Positions 1 to 9,963 of a stretch of DNA of 64,000 nucleotides are shown here, one piece after another. Location: assembly GCF_000024405.1 (NCBI RefSeq), contig NC_013517.1, forward strand, positions 4,123,989 through 4,187,988, read 5' to 3'. The notes under the pieces were generated by a model that had not been told where the DNA came from, did not search any database, and worked only from the letters and a program-made list of their open reading frames with translations. Each line of letters opens with the position of its first letter. The stretch's first letter is position 1. This DNA comes from Sebaldella termitidis ATCC 33386 (GTDB lineage Bacteria > Fusobacteriota > Fusobacteriia > Fusobacteriales > Leptotrichiaceae). The translations under genes and the position numbers were made by a program.

Positions 1-18
1 TTCCATATTTTTATAGTA

Positions 19-55
19 AAAAGTCAAGAGTTTATTAAATCTCCTGACTTTTTTA
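19..55. terminator. Bidirectional hairpin terminator
   Basis: The arms AAGTCAAGAG and CTCCTGACTT pair with one G-U wobble and are flanked by A and T runs. The hairpin can end transcription from either side, and here it follows the lipoprotein gene on the minus strand. Confidence 0.7.
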
Positions 56-541
56 TTAATATTTTATATCATCAGTATAATAAAATGTATTTGAATTATT
101 AAATAGTTCACGTAGCTGACTATTTATCAGCATTTGGACTTCCCCATCAGGATCTACAACTAATTTATTCAACATGAAAACTGTATCATCTATATCTAAA
201 TAATGTCGAAACTCAACTCCATTAAAATTATTAGCACGATTTGACACTATTATTTTTTGTTTGAAAACATCATATATTATTGCTGAGTCTTCTTGAAGTC
301 TTTTTATTACATCTCCATAATTTTCTTTTTTCTGTAACTTATCTACTAATCCTATTTGAAGATACTTACTATCTTTATAATAATAAATCATATACTTATC
401 GTTTCTGTCACAATACAATTTATCTTCTAACTGGGTTTCCCTAGTTGTTTCAAATGCTTTTCTCATATAAAAATCAGGATCATTCAATAATGAGCAAGAA
501 AAATATGAGCTAAAAAGAAGAAAAAAGAAAATACTTTTCAT
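56..541 (-). CDS. Small secreted lipoprotein of unknown function
   Basis: This is a 161-residue protein with a short hydrophobic signal peptide ending in a lipobox (SYFSC, Cys16), so it should be lipidated and anchored to a membrane. The mature part is hydrophilic and has no motif I recognise. An AGGAGG ribosome-binding site sits just upstream of the ATG, and a TATAAT-like box is present near 570. A terminator follows it. It lies beyond the candidate immunity gene of the haemagglutinin locus, in the zone where accessory immunity or orphan genes often collect, but nothing in the sequence proves such a role. Confidence 0.75.
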   Translation of the reverse strand: MKSIFFFLLFSSYFSCSLLNDPDFYMRKAFETTRETQLEDKLYCDRNDKYMIYYYKDSKYLQIGLVDKLQKKENYGDVIKRLQEDSAIIYDVFKQKIIVSNRANNFNGVEFRHYLDIDDTVFMLNKLVVDPDGEVQMLINSQLRELFNNSNTFYYTDDIKY

Positions 542-581
542 AAAACCTCCTCCATTTTTTTTACATTATACCATAAATTAA

Positions 582-821
582 ACTGCATTTCACTCTTCGC
601 GTTATCACTACAAAAGTTTGCAGAATATTTCCTTTAATTTTCACACTGTATCGGATCTTTTTTTATGTACCTCCTATTCAGAAACCTATTTTGGATATGA
701 TCTAAGTAAATTTATGCCTAGGACTACCATTGAAATTATGGAAAAATTTGAAGATGATGTTGAAAATAAGATATTTTTAGAGCTTGAAAATTTTTATTCT
801 TTATTTATTAAAAAATGCTGA
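582..821 (+). pseudogene. Possible gene remnant, open frame without a proper start
   Basis: The plus-strand frame is open from 582 to the TGA at 819-821 and would end in FYSLFIKKC. The only start candidate is a TTG at 618 with no ribosome-binding site, and upstream lies the promoter of the lipoprotein gene on the other strand. It may be the tail of a decayed gene, because its stop falls into a strong terminator hairpin. Chance openness in AT-rich DNA is an equally good explanation. Confidence 0.2.
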
Positions 822-837
822 TATTAAATCAGCATTT
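813..837. terminator. Hairpin terminator
   Basis: A perfect 10-bp stem (AAATGCTGAT / ATCAGCATTT) has a 5-nt loop. It ends the minus-strand haemagglutinin/immunity transcript at 868 and could also stop plus-strand reads. Confidence 0.75.
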
Positions 838-867
838 CTAATATTTATTACATATTAATCCAATCTC

Positions 868-1563
868 TTATATGGAAAATTCTATAAATGGAATTATTTT
901 TTTCAAAAATTCTATTTCCTGATAATTTTCAATATTATAATTTGAGCTTTTTATTTTTAATATATTTTCATATTCTTTAATCGTTAATTTCCCATATACC
1001 TTATCTGGCAAATTAAGTGAATACCATTGATTTAATTTACCGTTTAGAGTTTTAGATATTTCTAGTTCATAATAATAGTCACTTGATATTTTGAGAACCC
1101 ATAATTTCTTTGATTTTCCATGATAAATTATTTCTTTTTCGTTATCTTTCAATGTTATTTTTTTTAGTTTTGTTAAATGCTCAAGTGTAATTTTAGAAAA
1201 TAATTCTAAACATTCATATTTATTTTTTCTGTCATATTCTTTAATTTCACAAAAAATATTATTTTCTATTATTTTCTTTTTATTTTTTAATTTTTTAGAA
1301 GAAATCATAATATTTTCAATTGCCTCATTTTCATATAATAAGTTATTTAATGTGCTTACTTTCTCGTATCCTCCTCTATTTGATATATCAAATAGAGTTG
1401 GTTCGTATTTTAAATAAATTATATAATTATATTCCAAAAAAATTTCTTTAATTTCTTCAACTTTTCTTCTTTCATCCCTATATTTTAAGTTTAATTTTAA
1501 ACATATTATTGTTTGAGTTAAAAATATTGTTAATAACACAAACAAAAGCAAAAACTTTTTCAA
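868..1563 (-). CDS. N-terminally anchored protein, candidate immunity protein of the FHA/CDI locus
   Basis: The 231-residue protein begins with one long hydrophobic segment (residues about 3-22), a signal anchor or signal peptide, followed by a basic, Lys-rich, hydrophilic domain that I do not recognise. It starts 8 nt after the stop of the giant FHA-type gene, with AGGAGGCATT just before the ATG, so both are on one transcript. In contact-dependent inhibition loci the gene directly after cdiA encodes the cognate immunity protein. That position is the reason for this call. An export or anchor signal would suit neutralising a toxin that acts in the periplasm. Function is inferred from position only. 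Confidence 0.5.
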   Translation of the reverse strand: MKKFLLLFVLLTIFLTQTIICLKLNLKYRDERRKVEEIKEIFLEYNYIIYLKYEPTLFDISNRGGYEKVSTLNNLLYENEAIENIMISSKKLKNKKKIIENNIFCEIKEYDRKNKYECLELFSKITLEHLTKLKKITLKDNEKEIIYHGKSKKLWVLKISSDYYYELEISKTLNGKLNQWYSLNLPDKVYGKLTIKEYENILKIKSSNYNIENYQEIEFLKKIIPFIEFSI

Positions 1564-1571
1564 AATGCCTC

Positions 1572-4500
1572 CTATCTTTTTTCTCTAGTATAATTTGTAG
1601 TTGTAACCGGAATTCCATTTTTCATTTCAAAAATCGCAGTAAATTCAACGCTATAATACCCCCTCATCTTAAATTCTTTTGCCCCATAATTTTTTTCCTC
1701 GTACCCTTTCATAAATTTATCTTCAATTTTTATGCCATATTCCTGTATTGATTTCCCATCATGCCAGTCATAGTTATCTCTTATTGTATAGTCTACTTGA
1801 GATTTTAATTCATACTTATTTTCTCCTATTTTTCTTATATTAACACTTCTACTGTAATCAATATTATGAGGACCCATAGAATAAAAGAGATCTCCGTCTA
1901 TTTTTGGATCTGGATAAATTTCTGCTGCTTTTTCACCCCCTGCATAATCAAAAATTGTTGTATTTTGACCTATTTTTAAAGATGAAAGATCATTATAATC
2001 AATTATATCAAAAATTCCCCATTTTATATCAGTAATTGCTTGTTTTCCGACTTTAGAATTTAAATACCAATCCATCGGAACCTCTTTTGTTCCACCTTGA
2101 CCTGATAAATAATATAAAATATTGTCAGTAGCATTTTTATATCCATTTTTTGCAGCATTGGCTCTGAGACCCAGAACAATCAAATCTGATATTGGTTTAG
2201 AAGAATCTCCATCTATAACTAACCAAACTCCGGGCTCTGTCTTTCTCTGAGTACCTGCTATAATTACCCCACTTAAATCTATATCATCTGAACTTAAATT
2301 ATTTTTTGATTTTGAATCACCAAGTCCCTCTGATATTTTTTCTCCAAAGATTTCTCCTATTTGTTGTCCTTTGTTATTCCAATTTTCAAGTCCATTATTT
2401 TGAGCATATATTTCTCCTACTTCTTCTCCTACTACTCTATTTAAATCTTTTAAAGAACCATTTGCTGTACTTTCTGTTATATAAACAATTCCATCTCTTG
2501 AAAATGCCCCATTTACTGAATGCATTTCCCCATCTTCTCCCATCAATAATTCTCCATCTTTTATTATAACAACATCTGTTACTCCATAATCTGCATATTT
2601 ATCTTTTATCGTTTCTTTTAACTTTTCCTTATTTTCTCTATCTGCTTCTGATAACACTAGATTATCTTTGTTTTTCACTACTTCCTCTACCGCTTTTGTT
2701 ATATTTGCTAAAGACTGTTTTTCTAAATCTCCCATTCCAGCATTAGGATCTCCATTTTTATTATTATTCAATTTCGTTCCTATTGAATCTACTATTATTT
2801 CTGAATTTTCTCCAATAGTATTTAAATCATTCAGTAAATCTTTTTGTTTTTCTTTATTCAATAAATCTGTATGAAGAACTGTATCTATCTGCTCAACCAC
2901 ATCATCTTTTGTTATTACCTGTGCCTTATTTATGTCTGTATTTATTCCTCTTTCTTCAAGATTTATCTCCCGTCCATTTTCTACTATCACTGTATTAACA
3001 AAAGTTGCATTTGTATCCTGTTCCTTATCATGACTTCCATATTGTAACTCTGTCTGTGGTACGGTATTTTTTCTGTCTACTCCACTTAGACCTACATTGT
3101 AATTTTCTCCATTATCATGATCTTTTAAATTCTCTACTATTACTTCTTTTGCTTCTATTCTCATACTTTCATTTATACTTCCTATAATAGCTCCTACATT
3201 AGTTAAAGTTTCTCCAACCTTTATATTTCCTCCGTTTTCTGCTATTATACTCGTCTGATTATTTACCCACTTACTATCTCCACTACTTTCTCCATAACTT
3301 GCACTTCCTGATACTGAATTATAACCTTTACCATCGCTTTGTTCTGTATGACCATAATTCAAGCCTCCACTTTTATTACTTCCATCTAATTTGTATTCAT
3401 CCTGTAATGAAATTACATTTAGATTTCCACCTATTTCAAAGTCTATTTTGTCTGCAGTTACATTGGCTCCTTTAAATGTTGCATCTTCTTTTGTTGTTAA
3501 CTGAAATGTTCCTCCTGCATTTATTATTGTATTATCATAATAAACTGATGATGAATTACTGTTTCCTTTACTTCCGTTTATTCCTCCTGTTACCGTCCCT
3601 CCTGTAAAGTCATATCCAGCGGACATTCCCTGTGAACTTGAATCTGTTGTATTATTATAAGTGTTTTTTCCAGCTGATGCTTCAAAGCTTTTGGCATCTA
3701 CTATAATATTTTCTCCAACATTTACTTTTTGATTTACAAGTTTTACATCTCCTTCTGATGATATTACTAGATTTCCTCCTACATTTATATTTCCTGCTAC
3801 TGAATTTGTTCCACTCGTGTTTGATTCATATTTACTTTTATTTGCACTTACTGTTACATTTGCTGTTACTCCATATCCGCCTAATGAACCATAACTTCCT
3901 TTCATTCCGTCTACTACTAACTGAGATAAGTCCGCTCCTGCCTTTACTCCTTCTCTATATAAATCCAGTCCGTCACCATATGTATTTATAAGCTCTGATC
4001 TATTCCCAAATCCATATTTCCCATTATTTTGTGACTTTTCATCTGCTGAACTTATAAAGCTTGTTATTGTTGAACCTAAACTCGCTGTGATTCCTACACT
4101 TTTACTTTCCTGTTTTACTTTTTCATTATATACTTCCTGTGCATCAAGTAATTCTACTCCGTTTACTCCTCTGATAATCATATCTTCCCCAACATTAGCC
4201 TGCATTGCTTCTGTTCTCACTTTATTTCCTGCTGATAGTAATGTACTTCCTTCAGAAACTATACTTGAAGTAGCCACTGTTGTAGTATTTCTTGTATTTT
4301 CAAGACTGTTGCTGCTATAACTCACTCCTGCTGATACTCCGCCACCACTCATTGAAAAACTTGAACTAAACCCACTACTCTTCTCTTTCAGATAATATTC
4401 ATTATTCATATCATCTGTTGTTATGTTTATGTCATTTCCTGCTGTTACTATTATATTACCGCCACTACTCTGAATATTATCATTCTTTACTGCTATTACA

Positions 4501-7500
4501 TTTGATGCTTTTATATTTACATCGTTTCCTGAATCCAGTATTATATTATTTCCTATTATTGTACTTGCTACTGCTTCTTCCTGATAGTTTGTTTCCAGTT
4601 TGTAATAACTTGAAAATGTCCCGTTCTTTTCTCTCTTTGATTCTGTATACATAGTATTTTTATCATTCTCTATATTTATGTTATTTTCTGCTGTTAACTG
4701 AACTGTACCGTCTGATGCTACTGTACTTCCCTTTATGTTTATATCATTTGAAGCATTTATTATTACATTATTTAATCCTGTTACTTCTGAGCCTAACTTC
4801 TCTGTTGTTCTGTATAAATCATATCCATGATTTTCTTCTGTTCTCTCATAATCTTTCAAAGCTATTGTATTTATATTAACATCATTAGCCTCTATATATG
4901 TTGTTCCTCCTGATTCTGTCACTGCTCCTCTTGAAACGTAATTATCTGCTTCAATATATGTAATATTTCCAGAACTTATTACTCCTACATTCTGAATATC
5001 ATCATATATTCTGGTTCTTTCTTTTCCTTCAAGCCTGTCATGTTCTGTTGTTTCTACACCAGTCGTTATATTACTTATAGTTCCCCCTGCTGTTAACATC
5101 AGGTCTTCTTTGGCTGATATTACTGCTCCTATATTCAGTATATCATTTTTTGCATCTATTTGTATATTCATTCCTGTTATCTCTGCTGTTAATGCTCCTA
5201 CACTTTTATTTATCAGATTATCTGTATTTACATATACTGTATTACCACTTAATCTTCCCTGATTCACAAGTGTACTACTGTTTATTGCCAATGTCTCCTG
5301 TGCTGATATTGTTGTCGTTGGACTCTTTATATTCTCCAATGTTGCCTGACTTAAATATACCTGTGGTACCAGTACCTTTTCCCCGTTTACTTCCTGTTCC
5401 ACATACCAGATTATATCACTCTTCAATGCTGCTATCTGGGCTCCTGTTAAAGCCACTCCTATTGTTAATTGTAAATCTCCGCTTGTTGCCACTGCATTAT
5501 CAAGCATCTCTTTCATTAACTCTGTATCTGCTTTTCCGTTTATAAATCTTGTTCCCAGTGTTTCTAAAAGAAGATTATTCATATATTTCGTTTCATAATA
5601 GGCATCCCCTAATCTTCTCGCCATATTCCAGTCTTTTGATTCATTATACCCTATTTTACTTAAAAAATAATCACTCCCAAAAAATCTTGATAAATCTATA
5701 TACTGACTTCTTGTTTCCATTAAATACTTTGATGTTGGGTCTTTACTTTCTGCAAATAACTTACTTTGTGAACTTGTAAATACTCCTGGGTTAAACGGTA
5801 TTGTTCCTGTTGTTATTATATCTATTACTGCTGTTCTGTCTACATGTACTGTTACAGGATCGTAATATAAATCTACATCAACATCTTTTGATGTTATTGT
5901 ACTTGGATCTATTACAATTCCTGTTCCTATTTTACTGTAATCATATCCGTTGTTTATTGTTGGTGTTCCTTCTATTATTACATTATTTCCTTCTATTACT
6001 GATACACTGTCTGCTATATTGTAATCTCTTGATGTACTTTCAAGGTCTCTTCTTACTCCTATTGCATCACCATATATTGTATTTCCACTCCCATTTGTCC
6101 ACATTGTCTGCCATAATGACAGTCTTTCAGTTCCGTCATATACTTTTATTGTGGCTACATCTGTTACATTCTCTATTTTTTCTACTTTATTTGTTATTCT
6201 TAATGTTCCACCTGAACTTATTTTTGAATTTCTATTTTCTATTTCTTTTACATCAAGTGTCAGATTTCCTCCTGATAATATTCTTCCGCCTTCTGTCACA
6301 AGTCTGCTTGTATCTACATAACCTTTTAATACCTGTGTTTCATATGTTGCATTTGAAGCTGTAAGGTTTCCTGACATATATCCATAATATAAATCATAAT
6401 CTGTTGAATCTTTTATTTTTGTAAATTCTTTTTCCCTGTTTATTCCACCATTTATATTAGACTTTGCTATCCCTATTTTCCAATCATCCAGTCCTGTTAT
6501 TAAACTGCTGTTTCCCGTTTGGGCATATGCATCATCAAGTTCTCTCCATACATCATCATAAATATACTGTCCATCCCAAGTTATCCAGTATAATCTATAT
6601 TGTCCTGATACTTCCCCACCGTTTAAAAGTTTATTTCCGCTTAACAGTATATTTCCTCTGCTGTCTATTATCCCCTTTGTATTATCCAGTAAATTAAAGC
6701 CTGTTATATTAAGGGTACTCTGCCCTACTATTTCTCCGCCTGTATTATCTACATCTCCTGTTTTTATATTCATCTCATTATCACTGTATACTGATGCATC
6801 TTTATTTACAAGCTTTGTTCCTTCTATATCAAGCTTATCAAGAAATATTACCAAATCCTTATTTGTTATATTATTTCCTGATAACTTTCCTCTTTCTCCT
6901 TCTATCATGGAATTATTCAGTATATTTCCTGTTGCCAGTAATTCCACAGTACTTGCTGATATTGTTAAGTTATTCGTTATATTATTCCCTGATAATCTTA
7001 ACAACCCTGAGCTTATTATATTTCCATTGTTTGTTATATCAAATCCTGATATTAACAAATTATTTATTCCCTGTATTCTACCTTCAAGAAGTAAATTCCC
7101 TAAAGATGTTAATGTTATGTTATTTCCTCTTATTATTCCTGTATTATTATCATAAGAAAATATATTTTGTAAATTTATTGTTGCTGATTCTATTGAACTT
7201 CTATTTACTATTGATGTATTATTTAAGTTTATACTGCCATTTGATGCCAGCTTTCCTGTATTTGTTAAACTTGTATTATTAGCTGTTATCACTTCTTCTG
7301 CTAATATCTGACCGCTGTTTGTTAATACCGGTGTTGTTATCTCTATATTTTTTGAAGCTATTGTTCCTTGATTATTTATATTGCTGCTTCCTTTTAATTT
7401 TGTTGTCTCTACTACTGTTATTTTATTTGTATTTATAATATTTGTACTATCCACATCTAAATTTACTGTTACTATTTCTCCAGTATTACTAAAACTAAAG

Positions 7501-9200
7501 CCTTTTGACACTATTTTATCTGATACTTTTAATACTCCTGTATTTGTTAAGTCTTTTGTATTTACTAATCCTCCTACATTAATTACATTATAGTTTTCAA
7601 GATTAGAAGATATCACAAAACTACCATTTGTATTTATTTGTCCATGGTTCACTGCATTTCCAACTGTACTTATTCCGTCTACTGCTGATACCTTCCCTGT
7701 ACTTTTATTTGTTAGATTTTTTGTAGTCAATTTTTTATTGGTTACAATTTCCCCATTATTATCTAAATCCTCTACATTAACATTACCTTCTGCAGTTAAC
7801 TTTCCTGTATTGACAGTATCTTTAGCTGTTAAATCTCCTGTTGTTTGAACACTTCCTGTATTTGTTAGATTTTTATCTATTGTAACTCTATCTTTTCCAT
7901 AAAGTGTTCCCGCATTATTTGCATTTCCTTTTATAGTTAAATCCTTATCAGATATAACTTTTCCGGTATTTATTACATTACCCTCTACAGCAATCCCGTT
8001 CTCGCTTTGTAAATCCGATTTATTAGTTAAGTCTTTCCCTACTTTTACAGAATTCTTTCCATACACTAATGAATCTGATTCCAGATTACCTTTTACTTCT
8101 AAATTTCCTTCTGATATTAGCTGACCCTTATTTTGTGTGTCTCCACCTATTGTTACATTGCCCTTTGAATAAAGATTACTTTCATTATTTAAATTACCTG
8201 ATACCTCTATTTCCTGTGCCTGTGTTCCACTTCCTTTTAATGTTGTATTATCTGCTTCTACTGTTAATTTTCCTTCTGTGTAAGTTGAACCTTCCTGTGT
8301 AAAATTCTTTGCCTTTATATCTACACTTTCAGTTCCTTGGATTTTTGATAAGACCAAGCTTCCATCAGCATTGATTTTCAAAACTTTTTGGCTTACCATA
8401 TCGCCCTTAACACCTATATCTGAACCAACTGCCTTTAAATAGATGTTTCGACCATAGATACTACCTACTACTGATGAGGATATTAATACTTCTCCCGGAT
8501 TATCTCCCTGCTTTACTACTTCTTTTGTTCCTGTATTATAGTCATATTGTCCGCCTATTAATGTTAAGTCATTTCCATTCAACTGTCCATTTATCTGAAT
8601 ACTTTTGGCAAGTAAACTTAAATTTTCTGCCGCATTACCATTAAAGCCTGATCCTATTTCTATTCTTCCATCACGAACCATTATTGTCATCAAATCATCA
8701 CTTACATGACCTGTTGTAAATGTTACATTCCCAAATCTTCCTACTAAACCACCATTTAAGTATATTCCATTAGGATTACTGAAAAACATATCTACTTTTC
8801 CCGTACTTGCTGCTTCTATAAAACCGTTTATTACTGACGGATCTTTATGGACTCTTAACAGAATTGCTCTCGCAGGATTTCCTGTGTAATTTTCATTTGG
8901 AGCTATTATTCCTCCAAGTTCACTTCTATATCCAATTCCTTCTTTGGATGATATATTATTTAATATCAGGTTTTTCTCATCTACACTTAGTCTGTCAAAA
9001 TCATTTACTGACACGCCTGAATTTCCCGGATTCGCCAGTTCAATCATTGGTGTCCCGTTAGGTGCTGTTATTACTCTTGTTGAGCCGTTCCTTGTTTTTA
9101 TTAATTCATTTGCAAATGTTAAGTTATTTAAAAACATTCCCAACAATATTCCTACTGATAGATTCCTTCTTACGACCTTCTTCCAGTTCCTTTCTTTCAT
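1572..9200 (-). CDS. Filamentous haemagglutinin / CdiA-type two-partner-secretion exoprotein
   Basis: This is a surface adhesin or polymorphic-toxin carrier of about 2,542 residues. The start is placed at 9200, where AAGGAGGAGAAG precedes ATG; an upstream in-frame TTG at 9236 has no such site. A signal peptide ends near residue 30 (LTFA). A TPS haemagglutination-activity domain follows (about 30-170), with the typical NPNGI motif at 142-146. Next come long tracts of degenerate ~20-residue beta-helix repeats rich in N, G and T, then a charged pre-toxin region (about 2050-2300). The last ~235 residues are different in style and carry a D-N-Y-D-W-H motif at 2475-2480, likely the variable effector tip. 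No TpsB/CdiB transporter gene lies in the window, so it must be outside or elsewhere. A near-perfect promoter lies upstream at 9317-9345. Confidence 0.9.
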   Translation of the reverse strand: MKERNWKKVVRRNLSVGILLGMFLNNLTFANELIKTRNGSTRVITAPNGTPMIELANPGNSGVSVNDFDRLSVDEKNLILNNISSKEGIGYRSELGGIIAPNENYTGNPARAILLRVHKDPSVINGFIEAASTGKVDMFFSNPNGIYLNGGLVGRFGNVTFTTGHVSDDLMTIMVRDGRIEIGSGFNGNAAENLSLLAKSIQINGQLNGNDLTLIGGQYDYNTGTKEVVKQGDNPGEVLISSSVVGSIYGRNIYLKAVGSDIGVKGDMVSQKVLKINADGSLVLSKIQGTESVDIKAKNFTQEGSTYTEGKLTVEADNTTLKGSGTQAQEIEVSGNLNNESNLYSKGNVTIGGDTQNKGQLISEGNLEVKGNLESDSLVYGKNSVKVGKDLTNKSDLQSENGIAVEGNVINTGKVISDKDLTIKGNANNAGTLYGKDRVTIDKNLTNTGSVQTTGDLTAKDTVNTGKLTAEGNVNVEDLDNNGEIVTNKKLTTKNLTNKSTGKVSAVDGISTVGNAVNHGQINTNGSFVISSNLENYNVINVGGLVNTKDLTNTGVLKVSDKIVSKGFSFSNTGEIVTVNLDVDSTNIINTNKITVVETTKLKGSSNINNQGTIASKNIEITTPVLTNSGQILAEEVITANNTSLTNTGKLASNGSINLNNTSIVNRSSIESATINLQNIFSYDNNTGIIRGNNITLTSLGNLLLEGRIQGINNLLISGFDITNNGNIISSGLLRLSGNNITNNLTISASTVELLATGNILNNSMIEGERGKLSGNNITNKDLVIFLDKLDIEGTKLVNKDASVYSDNEMNIKTGDVDNTGGEIVGQSTLNITGFNLLDNTKGIIDSRGNILLSGNKLLNGGEVSGQYRLYWITWDGQYIYDDVWRELDDAYAQTGNSSLITGLDDWKIGIAKSNINGGINREKEFTKIKDSTDYDLYYGYMSGNLTASNATYETQVLKGYVDTSRLVTEGGRILSGGNLTLDVKEIENRNSKISSGGTLRITNKVEKIENVTDVATIKVYDGTERLSLWQTMWTNGSGNTIYGDAIGVRRDLESTSRDYNIADSVSVIEGNNVIIEGTPTINNGYDYSKIGTGIVIDPSTITSKDVDVDLYYDPVTVHVDRTAVIDIITTGTIPFNPGVFTSSQSKLFAESKDPTSKYLMETRSQYIDLSRFFGSDYFLSKIGYNESKDWNMARRLGDAYYETKYMNNLLLETLGTRFINGKADTELMKEMLDNAVATSGDLQLTIGVALTGAQIAALKSDIIWYVEQEVNGEKVLVPQVYLSQATLENIKSPTTTISAQETLAINSSTLVNQGRLSGNTVYVNTDNLINKSVGALTAEITGMNIQIDAKNDILNIGAVISAKEDLMLTAGGTISNITTGVETTEHDRLEGKERTRIYDDIQNVGVISSGNITYIEADNYVSRGAVTESGGTTYIEANDVNINTIALKDYERTEENHGYDLYRTTEKLGSEVTGLNNVIINASNDINIKGSTVASDGTVQLTAENNINIENDKNTMYTESKREKNGTFSSYYKLETNYQEEAVASTIIGNNIILDSGNDVNIKASNVIAVKNDNIQSSGGNIIVTAGNDINITTDDMNNEYYLKEKSSGFSSSFSMSGGGVSAGVSYSSNSLENTRNTTTVATSSIVSEGSTLLSAGNKVRTEAMQANVGEDMIIRGVNGVELLDAQEVYNEKVKQESKSVGITASLGSTITSFISSADEKSQNNGKYGFGNRSELINTYGDGLDLYREGVKAGADLSQLVVDGMKGSYGSLGGYGVTANVTVSANKSKYESNTSGTNSVAGNINVGGNLVISSEGDVKLVNQKVNVGENIIVDAKSFEASAGKNTYNNTTDSSSQGMSAGYDFTGGTVTGGINGSKGNSNSSSVYYDNTIINAGGTFQLTTKEDATFKGANVTADKIDFEIGGNLNVISLQDEYKLDGSNKSGGLNYGHTEQSDGKGYNSVSGSASYGESSGDSKWVNNQTSIIAENGGNIKVGETLTNVGAIIGSINESMRIEAKEVIVENLKDHDNGENYNVGLSGVDRKNTVPQTELQYGSHDKEQDTNATFVNTVIVENGREINLEERGINTDINKAQVITKDDVVEQIDTVLHTDLLNKEKQKDLLNDLNTIGENSEIIVDSIGTKLNNNKNGDPNAGMGDLEKQSLANITKAVEEVVKNKDNLVLSEADRENKEKLKETIKDKYADYGVTDVVIIKDGELLMGEDGEMHSVNGAFSRDGIVYITESTANGSLKDLNRVVGEEVGEIYAQNNGLENWNNKGQQIGEIFGEKISEGLGDSKSKNNLSSDDIDLSGVIIAGTQRKTEPGVWLVIDGDSSKPISDLIVLGLRANAAKNGYKNATDNILYYLSGQGGTKEVPMDWYLNSKVGKQAITDIKWGIFDIIDYNDLSSLKIGQNTTIFDYAGGEKAAEIYPDPKIDGDLFYSMGPHNIDYSRSVNIRKIGENKYELKSQVDYTIRDNYDWHDGKSIQEYGIKIEDKFMKGYEEKNYGAKEFKMRGYYSVEFTAIFEMKNGIPVTTTNYTREKR

Positions 9201-9316
9201 CTTCTCCTCCTTAAGTATAAAAAAAACAATATTCAAAAATACTAATTTAATTACAGTTTTACCTATATTTCTACTACTATTTCAATATTGATTTTCCTTT
9301 TATTTTTCTTTGAATC

Positions 9317-9345
9317 ATTATATAATTTCCTTTGTTTTATGTCAA
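9317..9345 (-). promoter_or_regulatory. Sigma-70-type promoter of the FHA gene
   Basis: On the minus strand TTGACA (9340-9345) and TATAAT (9317-9322) are both perfect and are separated by 17 bp. They lie about 120 bp ahead of the FHA start codon. Confidence 0.8.
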
Positions 9346-9361
9346 TAGTTTATTACATCAA

Positions 9362-9378
9362 TGTGAAATTTATGTGAA
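9362..9378 (-). promoter_or_regulatory. TGTGA direct-repeat site upstream of the FHA promoter
   Basis: The 17-mer TGTGAAATTTATGTGAA has two TGTGA half-sites 11 bp apart, about one helical turn. It lies 16 bp upstream of the -35 box. A 16/17 copy occurs at 10508-10524 ahead of the septoil-knot-like gene. It is a candidate activator site, inferred from sequence only. Confidence 0.35.
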
Positions 9379-9520
9379 TATCAATATATAAAAAAGACAT
9401 ATTTCTGTGCCTCTTTTAATTTATTATAATTTTATAATACAGATTTCTCATCACTTCCAAAACTCCAGAAATTTATAATCTATACTTTTTACCATTTATT
9501 ATTTTCAAATTTTCATATGA

Positions 9521-9588
9521 AATATTTATAATTATTATAGCATAACTTTAATTTATTACAAATAAAAAAAGAGCCTTTACAGCTCTTT
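9521..9588. repeat. Direct repeat copy 1, containing a terminator
   Basis: A segment of about 68 bp ends in the hairpin AAAGAGC-CTTTACA-GCTCTTT (9568-9588). A nearly identical copy lies at 9894-9963. In copy 2 the hairpin follows the 60-aa gene directly; here no intact gene precedes it, which suggests a duplicated and decayed cassette. Confidence 0.6.
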
Positions 9589-9767
9589 AAATTGTACAAT
9601 TATTCACTCTAGTAATAATAGTATACTTAACGATACTTAGAATCCTGTTATTATATTGTTTGAATACTCTTATTCTTGATAACTAAGTACCTATTGACTT
9701 TTTTAATTTATGAGGTAAAATCATAGTGCAGATAGGTAACAAATAAAAAAAATGAGTAAAACCCTTG
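9589..9767. other. Non-coding or decayed stretch between repeat copies
   Basis: The whole interval 9201-9963 upstream of the FHA gene has no intact gene. Apart from the promoter, the TGTGA site, the two repeat copies, a hairpin and the frame remnant listed separately, this part is AT-rich sequence with stops in all frames. I see nothing further in it. Confidence 0.4.
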
Positions 9768-9768
9768 A

Positions 9769-9805
9769 GGACGACCTTTATTTTCCCACATAAGGTCGTT
9801 TTATT
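9769..9805 (+). terminator. Hairpin with T-run
   Basis: The arms ACGACCTT (9771-9778) and AAGGTCGT (9792-9799) are followed on the plus strand by TTTATT, giving a terminator-like structure in the decayed stretch. Confidence 0.5.
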
Positions 9806-9817
9806 ATATCCAAGTTA

Positions 9818-9901
9818 TCAAAACACAACATCTTGTTTTTTATAATTAAATTTTTTCAGATCAGTCGCAGCTCTTTCTTCAACCTCCCTATAAAATATTT
9901 T
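9818..9901 (-). pseudogene. 3' remnant of a lost coding gene
   Basis: The minus-strand frame is open for roughly 33 codons to the TGA at 9818-9820. Its last part reads like real protein (REVEERAATDLKKFNYKK, then QDVVF) but has no start codon with a ribosome-binding site. It lies between the two copies of the terminator repeat, consistent with a broken accessory gene. I do not recognise the family. Confidence 0.3.
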
Positions 9902-9963
9902 ATAAATTATTATAGCATAGGTTTAATTTATTATAAATAAAAAAAGAGCCTTTACAGCTCTTT
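9894..9963. repeat. Direct repeat copy 2, containing the terminator of the 60-aa gene
   Basis: This is the second copy of the segment at 9521-9588, ending in the same AAAGAGC/GCTCTTT hairpin (9943-9963). It abuts the stop codon of the 60-aa secreted-protein gene and can serve as its terminator. Confidence 0.6.

Noticed and set aside
5801-6364. Long plus-strand ORFs within the FHA gene
   Set aside because: They are Leu/Phe/Tyr-rich mirror frames caused by codon bias of the minus-strand repeats, without ribosome-binding sites.
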